Source: Coemansia sp. RSA 922 (lineage: Eukaryota; Kickxellomycota; Kickxellomycetes; Kickxellales; Kickxellaceae). From it: DNA of 24,006 nucleotides. Both the position numbers and the translations under genes were made by a program. The DNA lies in the NCBI GenBank assembly GCA_027577415.1, contig JANBQS010000264.1, positions 1-24,006 on the forward strand, read 5' to 3'. The notes beneath the pieces are model-generated. The model saw only the letters and a list, made by a program, of their open reading frames with translations. It did no database searches and was not told the DNA's origin. Below, piece after piece: positions 9,262-17,034 of this stretch (its first letter is position 1; every line of letters starts with the position of its first letter).

Positions 9262-11493
9262 ATGGCAGCCGCAGTGAATCACGACCTGCTCGTTGGAGCT
9301 GCTACAGACAAGATCCACAGTGCGCTGTACAAGCATGTGCTTAACCTCAAGCACAAGCAGCTGGCGACGCTGGCCAAACTCGTCGTGTTCTATGCCAAGC
9401 ATCAGAAAACGGTGAAGCGGTCGATTGTAGCTCTTATAATCCTCGGAGTCATTGAACGCATACACAAGGTCGTTCGGTTGATGACTGCGGAGCGCAAATC
9501 GGTGGCGACAGTAAGCGACAACGGCAAGGGGAGAACACGCAGAGGTGCACAACTTGATAAGCAGTTCTTTGACAATATGAAGCAGCTGATAGGAATTGCT
9601 ATCCCGGGGCTGTTCTCCAAGGAGGCGGGCATGCTAGTCACACACACAGTTTTGCTGGTGTTCCGTACTTTCCTTTCAGTTGTGGTCGCCTCCTTGGATG
9701 GCGAGATCGTTAGCTCGCTTGTTCGGTTGAAAGGTCGAGAGTTTTTGACTGGGATCGCAAAGTGGATGGTCATGGCTGTGCCGGCGACGCTGACTAACAG
9801 CTTGCTGAACTATTTGCAGACGATGCTGGCTATTCGGTTCCGGCAGAACCTGACCGAGCATGTGCACAAGATGTACTTGGCGAACAACACGTACTACGCC
9901 GTCGGCAACTTGGACGATCGGATCAAAAATGCCGACCAGCTTATTGCCGTCGATATTACAAAGTTCTCCAACTCGCTGGCTGATATCTACTCTAACTTGG
10001 CAAAGCCTACGGTGGACGCCTTTGTCTACAACATACAATTGGCAAAGAACCTGGGGATTGAGTCGTTGTTCGGAATCATGGTCATTGTTCAGATGTCCTC
10101 GGGTATGCTGCGTCTCATGGCCCCGCCGTTCGGACAATTGGCCGCCCAGGAGCAGCGGCTTGAAGGCGAGTTTTACTCTACACATTCGCGCTTGATTGAG
10201 CACGCCGAGGAGATTGCACTGTATCGCGGCCACGAGACTGAAAAGCTCACGATCACTAAAAAGTATCTGCGCCTGGTTCGTCATATCAACCGCATATGTC
10301 GCCTAAACGTGTTTTATAACATGTCGGAGGACTTTATCGTCAAGTACTTTTGGGGAGCTGCCGGTCTGTCCGCTTGCGCAATTCCTGTGTTCGCTGACCG
10401 CATGCCCGGCGCTAAACGGACTGTTGCCGACACGGTGGGATCCGCGGTGGCGGTAGGGAGCAGCATTGGAGCTCACACCAAGAACTTTGTCACCAACCGA
10501 CGCCTGCTGCTTAGCGCGTCGGACGCCTTTGCTCGCCTGATGTATTCGTACAAGGAGATTGTCGAGCTTGCTGGCTATGCCGAGCGAGTGACCGGTCTGC
10601 TGACAGTATTCAGTGAGGTCAGCTCTGGGCAGTATGTCAAGGCGCGCGTGGGAGAGTCGGCGGAAAAGAGCCAGAACCCGGACGATACCGAAGCGAACAT
10701 TGTCAACCAACGCGGCGAGACAGTTGAGAGCGTGGATGACGTCGAGTTTATCGATGTGCCTATTGTCTCGCCCAATGGCGATGTGCTGGTGCGCAAGCTG
10801 AACTTCCACGTAAAGCCCGGCAGGCATCTGCTTATTGTTGGGCCCAATGGCTGTGGCAAGTCGTCGATGTTCCGTATCTTGGGTGGCCTGTGGCCCGTGT
10901 ACGGAGGCACATTGCGCAAGCCTAGCATGAGCCAGATCTTTTACATCCCTCAGCGGCCCTACCTTCCTATTGGCACATTGCGAGACCAAGTCATTTATCC
11001 CGACTGCGCTGCCGACATGGCAGCAAAGTCTACGACTGACGCTGACCTTCTGGCGATTCTCAAGATCGTGCAGCTAAACCACATCGTCGAGCGCGAGGGC
11101 GGCTGGGACTCGGTCAAGGCCTGGCGCGACGCGCTTTCTGGTGGCGACAAGCAACGCATCGCCATGGCTCGTCTTTTCTATCACCGGCCGCGCTATGCGA
11201 TCATGGACGAGTGCACGAGCGCCGTAAGCATGGATATCGAGAAGATCATGTATACGCATGCTACTAGCTTGGGCATTACCTTGCTCACCGTCTCGCATCG
11301 CCAGTCGCTGTGGATGTACCACAACTATATCTTGCAGTATGACGGCCAGGGCGGCTATTTGTTTTCCAAGCTGGATCCCGAGCGTCGCATTGCGCTCATG
11401 GAGGAAAAGCAGCAGATCGAGCAAGAGTTGGCGGCCATTGGAGACATGGAGGCTCGCCTGCAAGAGATGGAAGCCGAGGCAGCGTCGTACTAG
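9262..11493 (+). CDS. peroxisomal ABCD-family half ABC transporter (PXA1/PXA2 type)
   Basis: Predicted protein of 743 residues from the ATG at 9262; the frame extends upstream only to a GTG at 9205. ABCD half-transporters dimerise in the peroxisomal membrane and import long-chain fatty acyl-CoA for beta-oxidation. The N-terminal half is the hydrophobic ABC_membrane_2 domain, with an EAA-like loop (NYLQTMLAIRFRQNL) and NLDDRIKNADQLI, a family hallmark. The nucleotide-binding domain has Walker A GPNGCGKSS at 527-535, IPQRPYLPIGTLRDQVIYPD, signature LSGGDKQR from 625, Walker B AIMDECTSAVS from 646 and the switch His679 (SHRQ). Walker B reads IMDE where LLDE or MLDE is usual, a mild substitution. 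The C-terminus is a charged coiled coil. I could not decide between the PXA1 and PXA2 types by eye. Confidence 0.9.
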   Translation: MAAAVNHDLLVGAATDKIHSALYKHVLNLKHKQLATLAKLVVFYAKHQKTVKRSIVALIILGVIERIHKVVRLMTAERKSVATVSDNGKGRTRRGAQLDKQFFDNMKQLIGIAIPGLFSKEAGMLVTHTVLLVFRTFLSVVVASLDGEIVSSLVRLKGREFLTGIAKWMVMAVPATLTNSLLNYLQTMLAIRFRQNLTEHVHKMYLANNTYYAVGNLDDRIKNADQLIAVDITKFSNSLADIYSNLAKPTVDAFVYNIQLAKNLGIESLFGIMVIVQMSSGMLRLMAPPFGQLAAQEQRLEGEFYSTHSRLIEHAEEIALYRGHETEKLTITKKYLRLVRHINRICRLNVFYNMSEDFIVKYFWGAAGLSACAIPVFADRMPGAKRTVADTVGSAVAVGSSIGAHTKNFVTNRRLLLSASDAFARLMYSYKEIVELAGYAERVTGLLTVFSEVSSGQYVKARVGESAEKSQNPDDTEANIVNQRGETVESVDDVEFIDVPIVSPNGDVLVRKLNFHVKPGRHLLIVGPNGCGKSSMFRILGGLWPVYGGTLRKPSMSQIFYIPQRPYLPIGTLRDQVIYPDCAADMAAKSTTDADLLAILKIVQLNHIVEREGGWDSVKAWRDALSGGDKQRIAMARLFYHRPRYAIMDECTSAVSMDIEKIMYTHATSLGITLLTVSHRQSLWMYHNYILQYDGQGGYLFSKLDPERRIALMEEKQQIEQELAAIGDMEARLQEMEAEAASY

Positions 11494-11706
11494 CCACACA
11501 AACACGACTATTTGCGTATACAACTTTGGGATAATCCTAAGGCCCGGTTGATTTGATCGATGATGATGCGTGAAGCTCTCGGCAAAAAAGGACTTGCTTG
11601 TCACTCCTTGGCTTCTTTATTTTTTGTGTCTGTGTGCATTTGTTTACTATTTATCTTTTTTTATTTTAGAAATTACACGCTCTTTGTATTCTGAAAGCTA
11701 GGCGAA

Positions 11707-12219
11707 ATGTCATACGTAGCTTACGCGAGACAACTGTCCCAGTGGGCGTGGACGGCAGTCGAAACCATTCACCTCTATGCATTTCCGCTATGCGGTGACT
11801 TCATTCTGCGCACTAGCGAGCAGTGGAGCCCACTGCAAACCTTACTTGCCACCGTTGGCCCTACTACCCTAACATATATTCTCGAGGCTATTGTTGTCTA
11901 TGTGGGCGCGAGACTGGCTATATTTGTTGTGCGCTTGTTTAGCGACACGCTATTCCGGCTCCTGCGACTAGTGCTTGGTATCGCTGTTGTGACGCTGAGT
12001 GTGGCGCTGGGCCTGTACTTTTACTTTACGTCTACTGCAAATGGAAAACAGCAGCTAAACTCTGCTGGTAGTGGGTTCTGGGTGGACCAGGCTATGTCCT
12101 TTGCTAGTCGACTGGCGCCGGCATGGGACACGCCGTCGGGGAAATGGGCTGGCGGCTATACTGGGTATGGAGGAAACCGTCCACCACCAGTCAACTTCCA
12201 GTATCAACCTCCGAGATAA
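11707..12219 (+). CDS. small two-helix membrane protein, possibly Apq12-like
   Basis: Predicted protein of 170 residues beginning MSYVAYARQL. Two hydrophobic segments are visible, at about 53-76 and 88-108, joined by a short basic amphipathic stretch (FSDTLFRLLRL). The tail is hydrophilic and rich in Gly, Pro and Asn, ending NFQYQPPR. This layout, two membrane helices around a short amphipathic helix, is that of fungal Apq12 proteins of the nuclear envelope and ER, which affect nuclear pore assembly and membrane fluidity. I see the architecture but no diagnostic motif, so the family call is tentative. It lies 213 bp after the ABCD gene and converges on the SRR1-domain gene. Confidence 0.5.
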   Translation: MSYVAYARQLSQWAWTAVETIHLYAFPLCGDFILRTSEQWSPLQTLLATVGPTTLTYILEAIVVYVGARLAIFVVRLFSDTLFRLLRLVLGIAVVTLSVALGLYFYFTSTANGKQQLNSAGSGFWVDQAMSFASRLAPAWDTPSGKWAGGYTGYGGNRPPPVNFQYQPPR

Positions 12220-12235
12220 CTATTTGCAAAAATAC

Positions 12236-12241
12236 AATAAA
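12236..12241 (+). terminator. AATAAA polyadenylation signal
   Basis: AATAAA 17 bases after the stop of the small membrane protein gene, within the 62-bp gap before the convergent SRR1-domain gene. The two 3' UTRs very likely overlap. Confidence 0.5.
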
Positions 12242-12281
12242 CTCATATTCTTATGTATTAAAAACGAATTTCATTACTTGT

Positions 12282-13145
12282 CTATTCATTTAAAAAGTCT
12301 ATAGTGCTGAAAGATCCAAATCGTTGTACGCAAGTGTCGGTAAAGGCGAAAGGATTGTTTCGAAGTCCCAGTAATTTTTCACTGGGCAGATCCGTGCACG
12401 TAATGGCTGGAAGTGCTCTCCGAATATATGGTGATTTTGTGGCAAACTCCTCGCTGCTCTGCGTGTCTTTGTACCGACCGAGATGGTTGCCGATGACCAA
12501 GATGCGAGACAACTGTTCGGGAGACCAGTTCGCGGCCAATACATTGTTGTAGAGAAACTCTTCACAATGCGGCATGAAGAACAACGTTCTCTTCGTGACT
12601 GTGCGCTTAGCTTCCTCGTTTTCGGCGATTATCGAAACGCCAAACCGCCCAAGAGTTTCACAGTCAGAAGCTATTACCACTGGGTCAAATGCGCAAATAT
12701 CCACATTTAGGTATTGGTTTATGAGCAGGACCAAGGCTAACTGCCACTGAGATACTTGCGTAGTTAATGATCCGATTCCGTAGCATACGATCTCTTCTGG
12801 CTTGAACTCTTGGATTACGTCCAGACATGCTTGGAGCTCCGTGTGAAACTTTCCGGACTTTAATGACCCCTGCTTTTCTAACACGTCTTCGACCTGTGTT
12901 TCGACGATTGATTTTGGTGCTTGTGGTTGTCTTTTACTGGATCGCTTCTTCCCGGGCAGAACTGTGGTTTGTGGTTTTGTGTCGGTGTCTTTGTGTTTCG
13001 TACTGGGTTCATTTTTGCTATGGTCGGCGTGTGTTTGCGTTGCTGGCAGGCGCTGTGCTCTTGACGATCTGCCTCGTTTGCTCTTGGCTACTACGCGCGT
13101 AAACCCATCGGCATCTGTGTTGACAATGGCTGTCTGCGTCGACAT
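12282..13145 (-). CDS. SRR1-domain protein (SRR1/Ber1-like)
   Basis: Predicted protein of 287 residues from the ATG at 13145 (MSTQTAIVNT...); the longer frame starts at a TTG at 13208 and is rejected. Residues 1-80 are basic and low complexity (KSKRGRSSR, GKKRSSKRQ). The SRR1 domain spans about 105-250: EIVCYGIGSLTT (118-129), SQWQLALVLLI, VDICAFDPV, LGRFGVSIIAENEEAKR, TLFFMPHCEEFLYNNVLAANWS (187-208) and ILVIGNHLGRY. The family includes Arabidopsis SRR1 (circadian and phytochrome signalling) and yeast Ber1 (microtubule-related phenotypes); the biochemical role is not settled. All core motifs are present and the frame is intact, so a working gene is likely. Confidence 0.85.
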   Translation of the reverse strand: MSTQTAIVNTDADGFTRVVAKSKRGRSSRAQRLPATQTHADHSKNEPSTKHKDTDTKPQTTVLPGKKRSSKRQPQAPKSIVETQVEDVLEKQGSLKSGKFHTELQACLDVIQEFKPEEIVCYGIGSLTTQVSQWQLALVLLINQYLNVDICAFDPVVIASDCETLGRFGVSIIAENEEAKRTVTKRTLFFMPHCEEFLYNNVLAANWSPEQLSRILVIGNHLGRYKDTQSSEEFATKSPYIRRALPAITCTDLPSEKLLGLRNNPFAFTDTCVQRFGSFSTIDFLNE

Positions 13146-13947
13146 AGTTTTTTTTATTTTACTTTGAGAAAGAAATTCAAGAAAATAAAGATAGAGTAAT
13201 ACCACCAATAGACCTCTCTGATCGAAGCTCTCTCATCCCGGGTTGTACCAAGTTATGGACTGCTAAAATCAATGCGGACCATTGTGATGTGGACTGCTTT
13301 GATCAGCCTTTCGATATAATATTGATGTCCTTTTGAATGCCTCATAAACCGAGTATGTTCCGAGACAAATATATCTCCAACCACTCGAGGAAATATCAGG
13401 AGTACAGGATTATTTTGTTTGTTTGTTATTGATGTGGTGGTGAGTGAAACAGCTGTCAGAATGTGCGTCCATCCTCGCTGTGCCGCACTCATAAACCCGC
13501 AACGGCCAAAAAAGCTATTGCGAGGGCGCAGGCAAGCAAGATCATCGACAGGCAAACAGATGGCCCGACACCTCCCTTTACGGACGGCGCACTTTGTGTC
13601 ATCTTCCAGCGTGTAGTGTGTGTCTATGTTCGGTGAACAAAGAACTGAATATCAACTGTATACATGATCCTGTAAAGTACAGTCGGTTAAAGATTTCTCA
13701 AGCAGTTTCCCGGTCCAGCTCCTGGTATTTATACCCTCACTGGCAGTTGGTGGTGGAGCTGAGCGATGATGGGTCCGTAAATGTGATTGACGTTGGGGAG
13801 AGTGGATCTGCTGGTGAAAAAAAAATGTTGGGGGGAACATTGAGTTCTTTGGATTTCGCTGATGGCACACTGATAAATTACCCAGCATCAAGCTACCGGG
13901 CCAAGCACGCCCAATGTCTCTAAGCGATCCTTTTGCAAAAGCTCGAA
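13146..13947. other. intergenic region between SRR1-domain gene and repeat array
   Basis: About 800 bp. The first 100-200 bp should hold the SRR1-domain gene promoter. A plus-strand frame stays open from 13594 to 13923 but has no ATG near its beginning (it opens at TTG). Its last 70 codons (from SSWYLYPHWQLVVEL to the end) look protein-like but match nothing I recognise. It could be a relic or an exon of an unseen gene. No RNA gene was seen. Confidence 0.35.
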
Positions 13948-14049
13948 TACGTCATCGTTCTTTCTTTGAATAAAAAGAATTATGACGTACATCTGTTTCT
14001 TGATTGCTTGCCAGCAGAAACGGAAAGAGCGCTCAACACGCTGCCAGCA
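13948..14049. repeat. repeat array unit 0 (left of LINE)
   Basis: Contains TACGTCAT (13948-13955), the near-palindromic core TTCTTTGAATAAAAAGAA (13962-13979) and ATGACGTA (13982-13989), the exact reverse complement of the first site. A GATTGCTTG segment and an A-rich end follow, the latter leading into GAAAAATATATTGCAATT. The same order of elements recurs in units 1 and 2 on the far side of the LINE. This is therefore the separated left member of one array. Confidence 0.6.
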
Positions 14050-14067
14050 GAAAAATATATTGCAATT
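14050..14067. repeat. target-site duplication, left copy
   Basis: GAAAAATATATTGCAATT, 18 bp, identical to 15663-15680. The two copies bracket the LINE fragment exactly. Confidence 0.85.
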
Positions 14068-15662
14068 GATGATTGAGTCGTTGTATTGGAGCCCTGTATG
14101 GGCACGAACTGAGGTCGCTGACAGCGAAACCCGTCCGCCGCCTTAAGCTAATAAATAAATAAATAAAATACTAGCTACCGCCACAACCACATGCATGGCA
14201 AACGCCGCTGGAACTTCTAAGAGTATCTTGGGTTGATGGACCACAGTCCCTTGCCCTCCACCTTGCTCTTTCTACCACGACACCAATCGTCAATGAGGGA
14301 GGTGCACAGCAGACTGTACGCCGACCTCTTCTGGGCTGCCGACTCACGCGGATACACCGGTGTGCCGTCATCGCGCTCCACGTCGGGTGGGCGCAGTTCG
14401 TGCATCAGCTGCCTTCTTTTCTTGGGCCTAACCGCCGCCGCCTCTTCCTTGCGGATCTGCGCGTCATTACGCGGCAACCAGCGTTCCTCATACTCGTGCT
14501 CCCACCTCTTGCGGATGGCGATCTTCCGGAGTACCTGCTGCCACCGTCGCACCGACTTGAGCTCTTTGGCGTCTGCGACCTTGCGCGACATCCAGTCCCT
14601 ACCCTTTTCGCCGAACTGGTTCATTTCATGGGCGATTGCGTTGGCGGAACCGGCCTGCCATACTTGCGGAATTAGAACACTCGGAGCCCTTTCTTTGGCT
14701 ACTTGCATGATCCACTTGGCCACTGGTCCCTCTCTCCTTTGCGACTCCTCTTCGTCCCCCCTGTTTTCTGCAATATTTTCCTCATTATTCCCCAATTCAG
14801 CGGCCACATGCGGTCGCGATGGTCTAATTAGCGTCCACCGGTCTGGCCTAGGCACCATCGTCGTCACTGCGGTAGCTGGCGGTCCCGCCTCCTCTGGTTC
14901 CACTGCTGTCCCTCCCGGACCCAGGATCTGATGGCTCGCCTTACACGCGAAGAAGTGCGCTTGCGTCTCAACTTCGGTGTGGCACAATGGGCAATTTCTC
15001 CACTCGGCCTGTGGGTAGGATTGCGGGTACCACGCCCACTCGCGCAGCGCAACAGGCAAAAGCCCAAAGAGAGCGCCGATAACAAAACCCCTCAGGTTGG
15101 AGTCCCTCGCGTTGGTACGGCACCATGAGTTCTTTCGCGTCCATGTCCCGTTCGAGCTAGCTGCCGACCAGTTGAGCGCATCCAGCGTCTCCTTCAGGTC
15201 GTTCTCTCGAATTGCTGCCTCGGCATTGGCGGCGCGTACCCGTTTTAACAGGCGCTGCGAAGCCCATGCCTCCTCCTGGCGCTTTACAATGCCTCCAATC
15301 TTGTACGGTGCCACCGACTTGCCCGCGCACACCCAGTAAGGTTGTTCTGGCGGTGCTCCTAGCCGGAGCGTCCACCACCCCTCCCTCTGGGTCGTCTGTG
15401 CTGCATTGGCCTCTTTGTCGGCTGCCTCGTTGCCCTTGTTTCCTGCATGGCCTCGTACCCACTTTAGCGTCAGAGCTGTTGTGCGGCTACGTATGCGCGG
15501 AATGAAGAACTGTACCAGGTAGGCGAGCGGGGACTTTCTCCAGCTGTCGTCCTCCTCCCCTGTAACTTGTGGATTAGTGCTATTGCCGCCTGCGAGTCGC
15601 AACAGATGGTCGCGTTGATGTCCAGTGGCAGGACTGTGATGGTCACGAGGATTGCCATCACC
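14068..15662 (-). mobile_element. 5'-truncated LINE (non-LTR retrotransposon) insertion
   Basis: 1,595-bp insert bounded by identical 18-bp duplications and lying on the minus strand. It carries the C-terminal part of a LINE ORF2: the end of an RNase H domain, a cysteine/histidine cluster and a long basic tail, followed by about 150 bp of 3' UTR. The UTR contains a short TTTA-type microsatellite (14148-14169 on the plus strand) and ends ...CTCAATCATC rather than in poly-A. Endonuclease and reverse transcriptase domains are absent, as expected of 5' truncation during target-primed reverse transcription. The identical duplications suggest a fairly recent insertion. Confidence 0.85.
14217..15662 (-). 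pseudogene. LINE ORF2 C-terminal fragment (RNase H + Cys/His motif), frameshifted
   Basis: The reading begins in one frame at the truncation point with LPLDINATICCDSQAAIALI, the middle of an RNase H domain including the DSQAA acidic motif. It must then switch frame near 15550-15560, in a G-rich stretch, to continue as SWRKSPLAYLV and WVRGHAGNKGNEAAD (the His loop and last Asp of RNase H). The second frame then runs open to a TAG at 14217. A cluster CPLCHTEVETQAHFFAC (C-x2-C-x8-H-x3-C) is typical of LINE C-termini. The first acidic residues of RNase H are missing. The ATG at 15602 lies inside the domain and is not a real gene start. This is a non-functional copy. Confidence 0.85.
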
Positions 15663-15680
15663 GAAAAATATATTGCAATT
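15663..15680. repeat. target-site duplication, right copy
   Basis: GAAAAATATATTGCAATT, identical to 14050-14067. A diverged copy of the same motif at 15833-15849 (GAAAAATATAGTGCAAT) shows that the insertion target was itself part of a tandem repeat. Confidence 0.85.
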
Positions 15681-15832
15681 TACATCAGGACTTCGACGTC
15701 TCTTTGAACCAAAGAAGCCAATTAAGGGTATGACGTATGTTTCCGCACTGATCGTTGGCTTCTTATCGAAAAAGTGTGAAGAACAAAAGGGAACGCTTTA
15801 TGCAGCCTACAGAAAAACATTCTATTTTGAGA
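15681..15832. repeat. repeat array unit 1
   Basis: Contains GACGTC (15695-15700), the core TCTTTG-AAC-CAAAGA (15701-15715), ATGACGTA (15730-15737) and GTTGGCTTCTTATCGAAAAAGTG. It ends in an A-rich segment that leads to the next GAAAAATATA motif. It is about 170 bp from motif to motif. Confidence 0.6.
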
Positions 15833-15974
15833 GAAAAATATAGTGCAATGGCGTCATGACTTCAATTTTTCTTTGAAACAAAGAACCCCACTATGTCATG
15901 ACATAATTTTCCTCCCTATTCATTGGTTGCTTGTCGAAAAAGTGGGGAGAGCACAAAAAATTTGCTTGTTGAAA
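15833..15974. repeat. repeat array unit 2
   Basis: Opens with GAAAAATATAGTGCAAT and contains GTCATGAC (15853-15860), the perfect core TTCTTTG-AAA-CAAAGAA (15869-15885), a second GTCATGAC (15895-15902) and GGTTGCTTGTCGAAAAAGTG. It ends before a third, weaker GAAAAATAATG motif at 15975. On the minus strand the core reads TTCTTTGTTT, like the TR box bound by the fission yeast HMG-box factor Ste11. That resemblance is only suggestive. Confidence 0.6.
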
Positions 15975-16052
15975 GAAAAATAATGTAGTAGGCACTCAAC
16001 ATTCTTGTCCTCAGCCCATCCTCGCCGCAAGAGGAGAAGCTGGGGTTTCTAG

Positions 16053-16059
16053 TTATATA
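16053..16059 (+). promoter_or_regulatory. TATA box of the orphan gene
   Basis: TATATAA, 104 bases before the ATG at 16163, followed by a C/T-rich stretch (about 16078-16140) of the kind seen at start sites of strongly expressed fungal genes. It is the clearest core promoter in the window. Confidence 0.6.
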
Positions 16060-16162
16060 AACCAAGTTGTTGCTGTCCCTCTCCCACTTTCACGACAACC
16101 AACACTCTCCATCTCCACCCAATACTTTGTCTTTCTCAATCGAATAACTGCGAATCTACAAC

Positions 16163-16573
16163 ATGAGTAAGGTGGGAAACTTTATTGCTGTTGTATTTAG
16201 TGTTGGAAACCGTGATTCTCCTTATGATTCCGAATCTGATGTTGCCAAAGTCAGGCTGTTCGCTGGAGTTCCTCAAGCCTCGGCTGGTATAAACATTGGT
16301 ATTAACACTGCTGTAAAAACCATAAATGCGTGGAGAGATGGAAAACCCTTACCTGGTGGTGCAGTCATTACTGATAATGGCATGATAAGCTATATGAGTG
16401 AGCATGCCAAAGATAAACATGGAAATATATTTATATTCTATGGTGATGATAAAGAACTTCACAGTGCAAACTCGGAAGCCTGTGGAAATGGACTTTCCCT
16501 TTTCTATTATCTTGAAATGAAGGCAACTCCTTCCGCTTCTTCTGGTGCCTTACCCTATAAACTCTTAGCTTAG
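16163..16573 (+). CDS. unrecognised 136-aa protein, AT-rich codons
   Basis: Intact frame with ATG in the context ACAACATGAG, TAG stop and an AATAAA 140 bp later. I do not recognise the family. No signal peptide or membrane helix is visible, so the product is probably cytosolic. Alternating hydrophobic stretches (NFIAVVFSV, KVRLFAGV, GNIFIFYG, LSLFYYLEMK) suggest a mostly beta fold. There is one Cys (in SEACGNG). Codon use differs sharply from neighbours: 8 of the first 30 codons end in G or C, against 25 of 30 at the start of RACK1 exon 2. With the strong TATA box and the upstream palindromic array, this looks like an inducible accessory gene, possibly of foreign origin or recently evolved. 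Function unknown. Confidence 0.7.
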   Translation: MSKVGNFIAVVFSVGNRDSPYDSESDVAKVRLFAGVPQASAGINIGINTAVKTINAWRDGKPLPGGAVITDNGMISYMSEHAKDKHGNIFIFYGDDKELHSANSEACGNGLSLFYYLEMKATPSASSGALPYKLLA

Positions 16574-17034
16574 ATTCCAAATGTTGAATTGTTGACAGAG
16601 ACCAGGGTATATATTAGCATATTGTGATGATTGTCCAATGTTAGAAGTGTGTAATGATATCAAGTATACTTGTCCTTTGTTCTTGGTCGCTCAAAAGAGT
16701 GAATGCTTTTAAAATAAAGGCTTGAATGACCATAGATACTTGTTCAAACCTTGAGTCTGCTCATATAACTCATCACATGGACAGCTCCGAGAATTTAGTA
16801 GTTTTATTGTTGAGGGGTTTTAGCATGCAGTTTCCCTTCATCTACTTTTAACTAAATAAATCTACATTAGCATATAACTGTTTTCAACTGGTAACTGTAG
16901 CTGCCGATATGTGCGTATGGATATTGCCATTCCGCCTTCAGGTTAGTTGAAGTATCTTGTGTAATAATTAGTGGAATGTATGTTATTAACAGCAAAATAA
17001 ATAAATAAATTAGGTTTGTATATGAGCAAACAAG
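16574..17034. other. intergenic: 3' UTRs of convergent genes
   Basis: 461 bp between the orphan gene and the convergent GPI1 stop. AATAAA at 16714-16719 serves the plus strand. TTTATT at 16803-16808 reads AATAAA on the minus strand and could serve GPI1. A short (AAAT)n run lies at about 16995-17010. Nothing else is recognised. Confidence 0.5.
16714..16719 (+). terminator. AATAAA polyadenylation signal
   Basis: Canonical AATAAA 140 bases after the stop codon of the orphan gene. Confidence 0.5.

Noticed and set aside
9676..11604. Minus-strand open frames of about 176-228 codons opposite the ABCD gene
   Set aside because: They lie antisense to a gene with complete ABC transporter motifs and have no domains; they arise from the codon bias of the real gene.
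14148..14169. AATAAATAAATAAAT run as a LINE poly-A tail or plus-strand terminator
   Set aside because: It lies inside the LINE 3' UTR, about 80 bp before the end defined by the target-site duplication, and no plus-strand gene precedes it.
14233..14931. 232-codon plus-strand frame across the LINE
   Set aside because: Antisense to the LINE ORF2 fragment, which shows RNase H and Cys/His motifs on the minus strand.
13940..15990. CRISPR-like array
   Set aside because: The units are 140-170 bp, diverged, few in number and without uniform spacers, in a eukaryotic genome; this is a degenerate tandem repeat.
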